The translations under genes and the position numbers were made by a program. Positions 1-6,344 of a DNA stretch of 12,257 nt are shown in pieces. The DNA is from Pseudomonadota bacterium (GTDB taxonomy: Bacteria; Pseudomonadota; Alphaproteobacteria; Sphingomonadales; Sphingomonadaceae), in the NCBI GenBank assembly GCA_023433445.1, contig JAEZCS010000008.1, positions 1 through 12,257 on the forward strand, written 5' to 3'. The notes beneath the pieces are model-generated. The model saw only the letters and a list, made by a program, of their open reading frames with translations, was not told where the DNA came from and did not search any database. Position 1 is the first letter of the stretch; each line of letters opens with the position of its first letter.

Positions 1-111
1 AATCCGCGGGATCGGGCCTATTCCGGTCACCATTATTTCACCTGCACCCCGCCAAGCTTCAGCGCATGCAGTAATCATCAATTCCGAAAGGGGGTGACTT
101 GAGTTGCTCAT
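1..111 (-). CDS. ipdB: IpdB, beta subunit of steroid-ring CoA-ester hydrolase (5' end only)
   Basis: The first 37 codons of a gene that runs off the left edge. It starts 13 bp after the ipdA stop, with GAAAG ahead of the ATG at position 111. The peptide contains TACAEAWRGAGEIMVTGIG, which matches the N-terminus of actinobacterial IpdB as I remember it (a CAE...GAGEIM pattern). In the known family, IpdA and IpdB form an alpha/beta complex related to class I CoA-transferases. It hydrolyses the ring in COCHEA-CoA during breakdown of steroid C and D rings. The ipdA-ipdB order and tight spacing are as in known steroid degraders. The frame is open to the window edge, so the rest cannot be judged. 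Identification rests on a short match plus the neighbour. Confidence 0.72.
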   Translation of the reverse strand, partial: MSNSSHPLSELMITACAEAWRGAGEIMVTGIGPIPRI

Positions 112-124
112 GTTCAACGATCTT

Positions 125-1006
125 TCAGTAAATCGCCTTTGGTAGGCTAGACACTTTAGACGGCCCGCCCACGGCAGACAGATACGACGCTTCATCTACA
201 TTGATGAAGTTAGATCTGTAGTCGTCCCATTGTTCGGCAGAGCTGGCACTTTTTGAGTACAGCCTGAGATGATCGAGATCGATCTCGTAATCAGGAGATC
301 CGCTCGTTGGGTGAGCGCCGAACGGCACTTCCGCCACGCCGCTTATGAGAGCCCGTTCAACGAGATTGAAGCGACTGTTAGTCTTCATATCCAGTGCTGC
401 CGTTGATACTATTTTCTCGACCGTTACGTAGCTGCGCTCGGAAGCACGTACGAGCAGTTCGTCGAAAATGGGATCGACACTGAGGTTGAGTATATTTCCA
501 CGGTCGTCTGAACGATGAGCGTGGATGAGTGCCACATCAGGTGTGATAGGTGGCATTGCCACCAGTTCTTCCTCATCCTGGTAAGGGCTTGTAATCATTT
601 TAAAGCCAGGCTGATTGATCACATCCGTTCCGATCCCGACGCGCGTCGGCAAAAATGGTAGTTTCATCGCCGCAGCACGCAAACCCCAGTGGAACATGCC
701 CTCATCGACTTCCCAAACCTGGAATGCGCCTTTTTCTCTAGCCGCTCGGTAATGGGGATCCAGCGGAATATGGTCCAGGGTTACAAACGAGAAGATCAAT
801 TTTCTGATCTTCCCAGTAGCGGCAAGAAGTCCAACATCTGGGCCTCCATATCCTGCGATAACCGTAAGATCTTTCAGGGATGAGCGCGCTATTGCACGCA
901 CCAGCGCCATTGGCTTGCGTCGCGTAGCCCAGCCTCCCAGTCCAATGCTCATACCATCGCGTAGCTCGGCGATGATTTCGTCTACCGTCATTACCTTATT
1001 AATCAT
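125..1006 (-). CDS. ipdA: IpdA, alpha subunit of steroid-ring CoA-ester hydrolase (CoA-transferase family)
   Basis: A 293-residue CoA-transferase family I alpha subunit. The N-terminal part has IGLGGWATRRKPMALVRAI (about residues 21-39), then YGGPDVGLL (53-61), VDEGMFHWGL (100-109) and LPFLPTRVGIGTDV. These follow Mycobacterium/Rhodococcus IpdA closely and fit less well to glutaconate or 3-oxoacid CoA-transferases. Glu102 in VDEGM sits where I recall the catalytic Glu of IpdA. The known reaction is hydrolytic ring opening of COCHEA-CoA in steroid nucleus breakdown; here it would allow growth on sterols, bile acids or steroid hormones. ipdB follows after 13 bp, so the two should be co-translated. 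The start is uncertain: ATG at 1006 has only AAAAG directly before it, and an in-frame ATG five codons later is possible. The substrate is inferred from the family. Confidence 0.82.
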   Translation of the reverse strand: MINKVMTVDEIIAELRDGMSIGLGGWATRRKPMALVRAIARSSLKDLTVIAGYGGPDVGLLAATGKIRKLIFSFVTLDHIPLDPHYRAAREKGAFQVWEVDEGMFHWGLRAAAMKLPFLPTRVGIGTDVINQPGFKMITSPYQDEEELVAMPPITPDVALIHAHRSDDRGNILNLSVDPIFDELLVRASERSYVTVEKIVSTAALDMKTNSRFNLVERALISGVAEVPFGAHPTSGSPDYEIDLDHLRLYSKSASSAEQWDDYRSNFINVDEASYLSAVGGPSKVSSLPKAIY

Positions 1007-1206
1007 CTTTTACAGAACTCGGTCATGCGCGCAGCGTTCTTCACCTGCCCGACGGAGCAGGCAGAGTTGCGAGCTTTGTGGTGCAGAAGTGTCGAGGGTC
1101 GAGTTATGACCATTCTTGTTGAGGGCCAAAACTCTTGCGCTCGGTCATGGCAGAGGAAAGATCCGGCCAACAGCATGTGCTGAAAGTGGATCCATAGAGC
1201 CATAAA

Positions 1207-1240
1207 CCCCGGTCCGAAGGCAGCACGCCTCCGGCCGGGG
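1207..1240 (-). terminator. Long GC-rich hairpin, possible terminator of the MreB-like transcript
   Basis: The arms CCCCGG-T-CCG-A-AGGC and GCCT-C-CGG-CCGGGG pair over 13 bp with one bulged T and one A/C mismatch around the loop AGCAC. Read on the minus strand, the stem is followed by GTTTAT, a weak U-tract. It lies about 340 nt after the MreB-like stop and 200 nt before ipdA, so a terminator separating the two is reasonable. On the plus strand no T run follows. The structure is seen; its role is inferred. Confidence 0.45.
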
Positions 1241-1482
1241 CTTAAATGCCTGCGACGATGCTGCCGGAGTTAAGTTCGCGAGAACGACGAGAGCAGAGAC
1301 TGCGCATAAGACATTATCGCCTTGGCGGCGCTCGAAAGTCAAGCGTCGCTTGCAGCACCAAAATTCTCTGGAGCCTATAACGTTGAAGCCATCGGTCTAT
1401 TTGCGAGTGTAAGCTGAAATTTTGTGAACCGCTTTCTGGAACGGGAGGATTGCGGCGCGGGGTAGCTGCATGCGTCTTCAGT

Positions 1483-1504
1483 ATCAGTCTGGAAGTAGAC
1501 TGAT
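1483..1504. repeat. Perfect 8-bp inverted repeat downstream of the MreB-like gene
   Basis: ATCAGTCT and AGACTGAT are exact reverse complements separated by GGAAGT. It lies 76 bp beyond the stop of the MreB-like gene. It could be an RNA hairpin at the 3' end of that transcript or an operator. There is no T-tract on either side, so it is not a standard rho-independent terminator. Confidence 0.5.
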
Positions 1505-1580
1505 GTGCGGAGTTCTTTGCAGTTATGATGCCTCATTGGCGTCGGCTGGGACCTGCCACAGCTAGTCCTCTCCCCTTTGA

Positions 1581-2588
1581 TTATCCTCGCGCAGTTTGGA
1601 GGGCAGACTGCAAACCGCGCGCAACACAATGAGCCGGATCCTCAGCGACAAGCACTGGCAGACCGAGCTCCTTCTGAAGCGACTCAACGAGACGGGGCGT
1701 CAAGGCGCCGCCACCTGTGAGCAAGGCGCCATGTTCATGCAGATCCTGGCTGAGCTCCGGTGGCGTTTGGTTCAGTACGTCCCGCACGGCTTCTACGATT
1801 TGCCTAACGTGCTTGTCGATCACTGGATCCAGTTCTGACGCGGAAATGCTTAGGGACGTCGGAGCCATGGACACAAGGCTCCGGCCGCGGACTTCGATCA
1901 CCTTGTCCGAGGGGTAGCCGCCCTTCAAAGAAGAGCAGTTCCTTTTGATGCGTTCTGCCGTTGGCGCACCAACAAGAATCTTGTGCCGAAGGTGAAGATG
2001 ATCGGCGATCACTTTGTTCAATGAGGCCCCTCCGATCCGAACGGAGCGAGTCAGGCAAATTCCGCCCAATGAAAGAACCGCCACCTCAGTGGTACCCGCG
2101 CCACATTCCAGCACCAGCACACCCGCTGGCTTGTTGATCTGGATTCCGGCACCAACTGCGGCGGCAAGTGGCTCATGAACTAAACGTACGGGAGCCAGTC
2201 CAGCATCATCAGCCGCGGTCAGGAGGGCTCGTCGTTCAGCTTGCGTGGCGTCGGCAGGAACCCCGATGAGCGCTCGGAGCCCTCTCACCTGTCTGCGGCC
2301 CAGAGCGTGGCGGATAGCATATCGCAACAGCTCGGCCGCAGTGCCGATATCTTGTAGAACGCCCCGCCGTAAGGGTCTTCTCACCTGCAGGCTTGGAGGT
2401 GTGCGATCGACCATTGCCTCTGCCGCACTGCCCGCCGCAAAGAGTTGGGGATTAGTTCGAAAATTGGCAAAGCAGCAAAGCGAGGGTTCGTCGAAAAGGA
2501 TACCGCCATCGCGATGAATTACCCGCAAATTTGCAGTGCCAAAATCGATTGCGAGTTCCGGCCGCCTCAGAGATAAGGAAGAAAGCAT
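1581..2588 (-). CDS. Divergent MreB/actin-like protein
   Basis: A 335-residue actin-fold protein of the MreB family. Seen in order: phosphate-1 motif AIDFGTANLRV near the N-terminus; VPADATQAERRAL, equivalent to VPSGITEVERRAV of MreB; the catalytic-Glu region VHEPLAAAVGAGI; phosphate-2 LECGAGTTEVAVLSLGGI; RIGGASLNKVI; TAERIK; and the adenosine motif LLTGGGALTPRL with EDPAHCVARG near the end. Length is close to ordinary MreB. The start at 2588 gives the usual MreB beginning (MLSSL...ELAIDFGT); an upstream ATG at 2663 would add 25 arginine-rich residues unlike the family. Odd points: the MreB phosphate-2 motif DIGGGTTEVA is changed to ECGAGTTEVA, and no mreC, mreD, pbp2 or rodA is next to it. 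The cell-shape genes proper should therefore be elsewhere, and this copy may have a special or plasmid-type job. Role unknown. Confidence 0.8.
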   Translation of the reverse strand: MLSSLSLRRPELAIDFGTANLRVIHRDGGILFDEPSLCCFANFRTNPQLFAAGSAAEAMVDRTPPSLQVRRPLRRGVLQDIGTAAELLRYAIRHALGRRQVRGLRALIGVPADATQAERRALLTAADDAGLAPVRLVHEPLAAAVGAGIQINKPAGVLVLECGAGTTEVAVLSLGGICLTRSVRIGGASLNKVIADHLHLRHKILVGAPTAERIKRNCSSLKGGYPSDKVIEVRGRSLVSMAPTSLSISASELDPVIDKHVRQIVEAVRDVLNQTPPELSQDLHEHGALLTGGGALTPRLVESLQKELGLPVLVAEDPAHCVARGLQSALQTARG

Positions 2589-2719
2589 CCGTCTGACATA
2601 GCGATCATTCCCGCCTTTGTCTCGCCTTTGCCTCGTCCGCGGATTTGTGTCTGGCTGCCCCACACCTGAAGCGCGGTCCTCATTGGCGGTGTTCCATTAC
2701 GGGATGTTGTCGGTCAGGT

Positions 2720-2748
2720 TTGACATAAGCGGGCTACAACGGCATCAT
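2720..2748 (+). promoter_or_regulatory. Sigma70-type promoter reading towards rnk
   Basis: A perfect -35 TTGACA (2720-2725), a 17-bp spacer and CATCAT (2743-2748), which matches 4 of 6 bases of TATAAT. It is the best promoter match I found in the window. It points at rnk, whose start is about 165 bp further on. The start site is not known. Confidence 0.5.
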
Positions 2749-2754
2749 GGAAGA

Positions 2755-2820
2755 ATGAAGGCCGGTCACTCTCATCATCGCTTTCGCCACCACGGGGGGC
2801 AGCTTCTCGCGGGCATGTAG
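2755..2820 (+). CDS. Possible 21-residue His-rich leader peptide upstream of rnk
   Basis: ATG to TAG just after the putative -10 box. The peptide MKAGHSHHRFRHHGGQLLAG carries five histidines within nine residues. Ribosomes stalling on His codons are known from his-operon attenuation, but nothing else here is a histidine gene. GGA before the ATG is too close to be a good ribosome binding site, and the start would be almost at the 5' end of the transcript. It may be chance. Confidence 0.2.
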   Translation: MKAGHSHHRFRHHGGQLLAGM

Positions 2821-2921
2821 CCCCGGGTTCCGGTGCTTGGTGCCCTGAACTCGGGGCTCGGATCGAAAACAAGCTTTGCCTCGCAACAGGGGCGTGAGCG
2901 CTCATCCGGAAAGCAAAGTGT

Positions 2922-3326
2922 ATGACCAGCAAGAAGGGGCGTCGCCGCCCGCAAATCCATATGATCGATTCCGAAGCCGACGCGATCACTGATCTCGCAA
3001 TCGCTGCTGAAAGACGGATCCCGCAGGTGAGCAAGCTTCTCCTGGAGGAAACTGCGCGGGCTCACATTTACTCGGCAGCGCGCATCCCTCAAGACGTTGT
3101 GACGATGAACGCCACTGTCGATTTCACCGACGAGACTGGAGAAAAGGCGCACAGCTACCAGCTGGTTTATCCGCGAGAAGCCGACATTTCATCCGGCCGA
3201 ATATCTATTCTGACGCCGGTTGGTGCTGGTCTCATCGGCCTGAGGGAAGGGCAGTCAATATTGTGCCCAGATCGTGATGGACGCGAGCGAGAGCTTAAGA
3301 TCGTCAGGGTGGTGCACGAAAGATAG
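2922..3326 (+). CDS. rnk: Rnk, regulator of nucleoside diphosphate kinase (GreA/GreB C-terminal domain)
   Basis: 134 residues, close to E. coli Rnk. The N-terminal half is a short helical region. The C-terminal half is the GreA/GreB-type FKBP-like domain with the characteristic PQDVVTMNATVDF (about residues 56-68), QLVYPREAD and ILTPVGAGLIGLREGQSI. Rnk binds RNA polymerase near the secondary channel but lacks the Gre coiled coil that gives transcript cleavage. In gamma-proteobacteria it affects nucleoside diphosphate kinase levels. GGAAAG lies 8 bp before the ATG, which supports this start. The gene stands alone, divergent from the MreB-like gene; the leader contains a TTGACA promoter. Confidence 0.9.
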   Translation: MTSKKGRRRPQIHMIDSEADAITDLAIAAERRIPQVSKLLLEETARAHIYSAARIPQDVVTMNATVDFTDETGEKAHSYQLVYPREADISSGRISILTPVGAGLIGLREGQSILCPDRDGRERELKIVRVVHER

Positions 3327-3557
3327 TCTATCATTCATTCAAATTACGGGATGTTTTCGCGCAGCCAGATGTTTGAACACCGCTGGGGAGCGGGTAGGAG
3401 CACTGCGCCGACCTTTGTAGCACTGTTCAGGCGATAGTCTGACTTAGAGGAAATTTGGGCACGGAAACTTGCCGCTACGAATGTCGTGGGAATGCATGCT
3501 TGCCTTTCCTGCTCTGCACTCTACATTAGACGGATGTTCGTTAGCAGGAAACACGAG

Positions 3558-3575
3558 AGACCGGCGCGCCGGTCT
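3558..3575. repeat. Perfect 18-bp GC-rich palindrome
   Basis: AGACCGGCGCGCCGGTCT reads the same on both strands with no central spacer. Fifteen bases later GCGCG/CGCGC arms form a small second hairpin (about 3584-3597). A spacer-free palindrome of this length fits a dimeric protein binding site, a palindromic repeat of the REP kind, or a cruciform. Whether it recurs in the genome cannot be seen here. Confidence 0.7.
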
Positions 3576-3602
3576 GGAAGCAGCGCGCTGTCGCGCGCCT
3601 AA

Positions 3603-3627
3603 GCCCTGACGCCGATCGCGTCGGGGC
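3603..3627. repeat. 10-bp stem-loop
   Basis: GCCCTGACGC pairs with GCGTCGGGGC over 10 bp with one G-T wobble and a 5-nt loop CGATC. It is as stable-looking as a terminator stem, but CCGTTCCCTCC follows on the plus strand, so there is no U-tract; on the minus strand TTAGG follows. It could end the rnk transcript by a rho-dependent route or be a structured RNA element. Confidence 0.6.
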
Positions 3628-3773
3628 CGTTCCCTCCTTTCTGCCTCCACTGGGCGCCTTCAGCGCCAACGTCTGTGTACAAGATGAGATTCACAGGCGT
3701 GCGTGAGAAGTAGTCTTCGCGACTGCGGCACATGGGCGGATATTTTCTAGCTAATTTTGTCTGAGAGGCCATC

Positions 3774-4496
3774 ATGGGACCGAAGTTCATATGGGTTACT
3801 CGAACAGCACCGTATAACATGCTTACCGCACATCGGCTGAAGGGGATTGGGCACAAGGCGCTCACAATTCCCCTTCTCACGATCAAGCCAAGGCCTCATG
3901 AGGCACTATCAACCCAACCTGATGCGCTTGCGTTTACCAGCATTCACGCTATCGAGCACCACCGCTTGGACCGCCGCTTTCGTGATCTGCCGGTTTTTAC
4001 AGTTGGCGAGCGAACGGCGAAGCTGGCGCGAGACGCTGGTTATCGTCGGGTGCAATCGGCCGACGGAAATGCGCTTGATCTGGAGATACTGATTAAAGAG
4101 CGCATGCCTAAAGGTTCTGAAATCATCTACTATAGTGCTGCTGAGCCTGCGGTGGAACTCGTGCTATCGTTGAACGAGAGAGGTTATGCCGCTCGCCAGA
4201 TCACAGTATATGAAAGTCTACGCTCTCCTTCGAACACAATTACTCCCGCATTGGCCGCCATGCCTTGGATGGACGGAGTTCTGATACACTCGGCGAAGGC
4301 GGGTAGGATTGTCGCTCAGCTCATAGCCGATTGCGGAGAGCAGTGGCAGGGGACCGCCTATTGCATCTCCGAAGCTGCCGCCGATCCGCTGCGGCATCTT
4401 GCACATGGAAGAGTAAATGTTTCTGAAAAGCCTAATGAGCGGGCAATGCTTGATTTGCTAGGAAGGGGTTCCCCGCCAAGTCTTAAGCTTCGATAA
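3774..4496 (+). CDS. hemD: Uroporphyrinogen-III synthase (HemD-like)
   Basis: 240 residues, normal for HemD. The family is poorly conserved, but the bilobal pattern is clear. N-terminal IWVTRTAPYNMLTAHRLKGIG with PLLTI fits ILVTRP...A..LRA.GH..V..PLL. DALAFTSIHAIEHH fits the ALVFTS.NG motif. LPVFTVGERTAKLARDAGY and SADGNALDL follow, then YESLRSP and MDGVLIHSAKAGRIVAQL, and AYCISEAAADPL near the end. The enzyme closes hydroxymethylbilane to uroporphyrinogen III with inversion of ring D, a cytosolic step of haem and sirohaem synthesis. GAGAGG lies 5 bp before the ATG. The neighbours are not haem genes (hemC is absent), so this may be a second, divergent copy; activity cannot be told from sequence. 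Confidence 0.78.
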   Translation: MGPKFIWVTRTAPYNMLTAHRLKGIGHKALTIPLLTIKPRPHEALSTQPDALAFTSIHAIEHHRLDRRFRDLPVFTVGERTAKLARDAGYRRVQSADGNALDLEILIKERMPKGSEIIYYSAAEPAVELVLSLNERGYAARQITVYESLRSPSNTITPALAAMPWMDGVLIHSAKAGRIVAQLIADCGEQWQGTAYCISEAAADPLRHLAHGRVNVSEKPNERAMLDLLGRGSPPSLKLR

Positions 4497-4580
4497 GCTT
4501 CGCATTAGCCAATCAACTAAGGCGATCTATTCCGTTCATTGTTGAGCCCTTAGCTCTATTAAGGAAATGGCTCTGATCCC

Positions 4581-5006
4581 ATGCCTCATCGTTTCGAAAA
4601 ATTTGCATCGTCTTCAGCCAATCATACAGATAGATGCTGCGTCAACGAGTTCGAGGTTAGTGCTGCGGCCTATCCTGATGGCCGAATTGCTGTGCTTCTT
4701 TCATATTATCCCAGTCTTTCCCGAGAAGAACTGAAAGAGGTCATTGGATTTGTCCGTTCAGCGCGAGAAGATCAGATAAGGCGGCTAAGATCCACTCCGG
4801 GTAATTCCAGAAAGCTCGACAAGTTCTTGCGGGACAACCGAGCACTCATGCCTAATCCGTATGCGAAAGCTAGTTCGATTGTCGCGGCTGTTGTCATTAT
4901 GTCGATCCTTCTGTGGATGTTGTGGGACAAGCGACCGCATCCTCTTGCGCCCGTGCCGGATCAGACTGATGTAAGCCGACAGGCGGGCACATTTGAACGC
5001 AAATAG
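4581..5006 (+). CDS. Single-pass membrane protein of unknown function, paralog A
   Basis: 141 residues. An N-terminal soluble part contains LLSYYPSLSREELKEVIGFV and ends in SRKLDKFLRD (about residues 76-85). One hydrophobic segment follows (about 94-113, SIVAAVVIMSILLWMLW), then a 25-residue proline- and charge-rich tail. I do not recognise a named family. The segment from LL to RKLDKF is exactly as long (44 residues) and similarly patterned as in the next gene, so the two are paralogs. AAGGAAA lies about 14 bp before the ATG, a little far; an in-frame TAA just upstream excludes a longer form. It probably shares an mRNA with the next gene. Confidence 0.7.
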   Translation: MPHRFEKFASSSANHTDRCCVNEFEVSAAAYPDGRIAVLLSYYPSLSREELKEVIGFVRSAREDQIRRLRSTPGNSRKLDKFLRDNRALMPNPYAKASSIVAAVVIMSILLWMLWDKRPHPLAPVPDQTDVSRQAGTFERK

Positions 5007-5020
5007 ATCAGGAGACCGCA

Positions 5021-5314
5021 ATGTGCGCCGTTTTTGTAAAGCCGCGTCCATTTGGACGCCGGTCTTGCCGCTTCGTAGAACTACTCGATCGATATCCCGA
5101 CGTCAGAGCCGATGAGCTCGCTGAGATGATCGAGACATTTCCCCATCTGCCTGCGGCTGAGATCGCCATCATGTCGATAAGTGAAAGATCACACAGAAAG
5201 CTGGACAAATTCATCAGAGAGCAGTCGGAAGCTCTTAGGCGCCCATGGCTGAATAGTGGATTGCTAATCCTTATCGCCATCAGCTTTGTAATTTTCCTGT
5301 ACTGGCTACACTGA
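5021..5314 (+). CDS. Tail-anchored small membrane protein of unknown function, paralog B
   Basis: 97 residues. FVELLDRYPDVRADELAEMI and RSHRKLDKFIREQ match the corresponding blocks of the preceding gene. The last about 20 residues (LLILIAISFVIFLYWL) are one membrane helix that ends the protein, so it looks tail-anchored with the soluble domain in the cytoplasm. It starts 14 bp after paralog A stops, with a strong AGGAGA 6 bp before the ATG, so the two form an operon. Function unknown. Confidence 0.72.
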   Translation: MCAVFVKPRPFGRRSCRFVELLDRYPDVRADELAEMIETFPHLPAAEIAIMSISERSHRKLDKFIREQSEALRRPWLNSGLLILIAISFVIFLYWLH

Positions 5315-5425
5315 AGAATTGTCTTTGGTGGAAGAATTCGCGCTTATGCAAGCAAGGATGAGCGGGTAATTAAAAGTATATCGACTGGGATATTCACTAA
5401 GGTGCGCATCGGAGAGATCTAGTGC

Positions 5426-5536
5426 ATGAAATTGGTCGATTACTCTACGAGAAGCGGCCCCGGGGTTGCGAGGGAGCGAGCCCGGGGTGGATTTTTGAAC
5501 CTTGTAACGGCAGCGGAGTACGCTGCTCGGGAGTAG
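5426..5536 (+). CDS. Possible 36-residue small protein
   Basis: ATG to TAG with GGAGAG 9 bp upstream. It ends 3 bp before the next small gene, which suits translational coupling. Against it, the frame contains a GC-rich hairpin followed by five Ts (5458-5494) that looks like a terminator. The predicted peptide (MKLVDYSTRSGPGVARERAR...) resembles nothing I know. Confidence 0.3.
   Translation: MKLVDYSTRSGPGVARERARGGFLNLVTAAEYAARE
5458..5494 (+). terminator. GC-rich hairpin followed by a short T run
   Basis: CCCCGGG at 5458-5464 can pair with CCCGGGG at 5481-5487 across a 16-nt loop. GTGGATTTTT follows. The stem is strong, but the loop is large and the T run starts a few bases late. If functional, it would end the transcript of the two membrane paralogs and would argue against the small frame that spans it. 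Confidence 0.35.
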
Positions 5537-5539
5537 CTA

Positions 5540-5689
5540 ATGATCAGCACAGCCGCATATGAACGAGAAGCGCCGCATCAACCTGCAGAAACGGGATCGC
5601 CTGAACCACGGGTGATCCCCTTTCCAAAACGCAATTCGCCGCCCGAGCCGACCCCTCCCACCGTACCGGAACCTCCGGCTGCGGCATGA
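5540..5689 (+). CDS. Small proline-rich protein of unknown function
   Basis: 49 residues. The ATG at 5540 has GGGAG 7 bp upstream. The C-terminal half is almost wholly Pro, Glu, Thr and Ala (SPPEPTPPTVPEPPAAA) after a RVIPFPKR block. It has no membrane segment or signal peptide. Proline runs of this kind usually form extended, flexible linkers or docking peptides. The next gene begins 31 bp later on the same strand. Confidence 0.45.
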   Translation: MISTAAYEREAPHQPAETGSPEPRVIPFPKRNSPPEPTPPTVPEPPAAA

Positions 5690-5720
5690 TCACCAAATCA
5701 GCTGAGGAATAGGTAAGGAT

Positions 5721-6314
5721 ATGTCGATCGATGTTTCCGCGGAGTGCGGGACGTTCTTTGTCACTCTTATCAGAGGCGCTGCAGAGCAGGCAGAGGCGAT
5801 CTTGGTAAGGCCAGGTCAGGAGGTGCGCTTAAGAGCGATCCGAGATGATGGGTTTTCAGAATTGGCACGGCTGGAGCTGTCGCCACTGCCGGAAGATCAA
5901 TATCTCGCCGTTGCGCTTCGCCTCTCGAGAGATGGGGACCGCAAGTCGGCCATATTCGCTGCACTGGCGGACCAATTTCGGTCACCTCCTTTGAGCATCG
6001 CCGTGGAAGCTCAGCGCAAGCTTGTCGAAAGCCGTTCAAGCAGGAGTGCGCTGTCGCTGAAGGCAGCGACCGAGGCCGTTGACGCGATCAAGATAAACCT
6101 GAGTTCGGCCGGGGTCGACTATAGCCGCGCGCTAAGACTTCGAGCGGCCTTCTATTCAGATTTTTGGTGTGATCCGAGGATAGCTGCCGCTCCGGGAACT
6201 CGCCGCGTTATGCTAACAATGTCCGAGATATTGAAAGCGCAAGTCAATGTCGAACATGCAAATAGATTGCCAACCTGGAAGAGAACTTCTGTTACAAGGA
6301 GCGTTTGTGAATAG
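5721..6314 (+). CDS. Hypothetical protein, 197 residues
   Basis: I do not recognise this protein. It is soluble, with no signal peptide or membrane segment. Residues 1-95 look like a mixed alpha/beta domain (MSIDVSAECGTFFVTLIRG..., LARLELSPLPEDQYLAVALRL). Residues 95-165 are helical and rich in Ala, Arg and Ser (VEAQRKLVESRSSRSALSLKAATEAV). The ATG has AGGTAAGG immediately upstream, which makes an acceptable if close binding site. It lies in a run of plus-strand small genes and is probably co-transcribed with them. Codon choice is less GC-biased than in the fix region. Confidence 0.6.
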   Translation: MSIDVSAECGTFFVTLIRGAAEQAEAILVRPGQEVRLRAIRDDGFSELARLELSPLPEDQYLAVALRLSRDGDRKSAIFAALADQFRSPPLSIAVEAQRKLVESRSSRSALSLKAATEAVDAIKINLSSAGVDYSRALRLRAAFYSDFWCDPRIAAAPGTRRVMLTMSEILKAQVNVEHANRLPTWKRTSVTRSVCE

Positions 6315-6344
6315 TATAGGATAATGTGTGAGAGAGAGTTCAAT

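Larger units (their letters stand above)
1007..1580. other. Gene-free stretch between ipdA and the MreB-like gene
   Basis: About 570 bases without a convincing gene. The open frames here are short, have no homology I recognise and no good ribosome binding site. A 25-codon frame starts with ATG at 1106 on the plus strand, but nothing supports it. The stretch holds two clear inverted repeats, listed separately. Because both flanking genes are on the minus strand, it must hold the end of the MreB-like transcript and the promoter of ipdA; I could not pick out a clear -35/-10 pair for ipdA. Confidence 0.6.
2589..2921. other. Divergent leader region between the MreB-like gene and rnk
   Basis: About 330 bases. 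On the plus strand it holds a sigma70-like promoter (2720-2748) and a short His-rich frame, both listed separately, so rnk would have an untranslated leader of about 165 nt. For the MreB-like gene on the minus strand I see no clear promoter, and GACGG close to the ATG is only a weak ribosome binding site. No other gene is supportable. Confidence 0.5.
3327..3773. other. Gene-free stretch with a cluster of GC-rich palindromes
   Basis: About 450 bases between rnk and the HemD-like gene. No open frame has both a ribosome binding site and recognisable sequence; the best is a 28-codon frame from ATG at 3350. The middle holds three GC-rich inverted repeats within 70 bp, two of which are listed separately. 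GAGAGG at the right end is the ribosome binding site of the HemD-like gene. Confidence 0.55.

Noticed and set aside
2714..3152. Two overlapping minus-strand frames (106 and 125 codons) across rnk
   Set aside because: Shadows of rnk and its leader; no motif and Arg/Ser/Pro-rich sequence.
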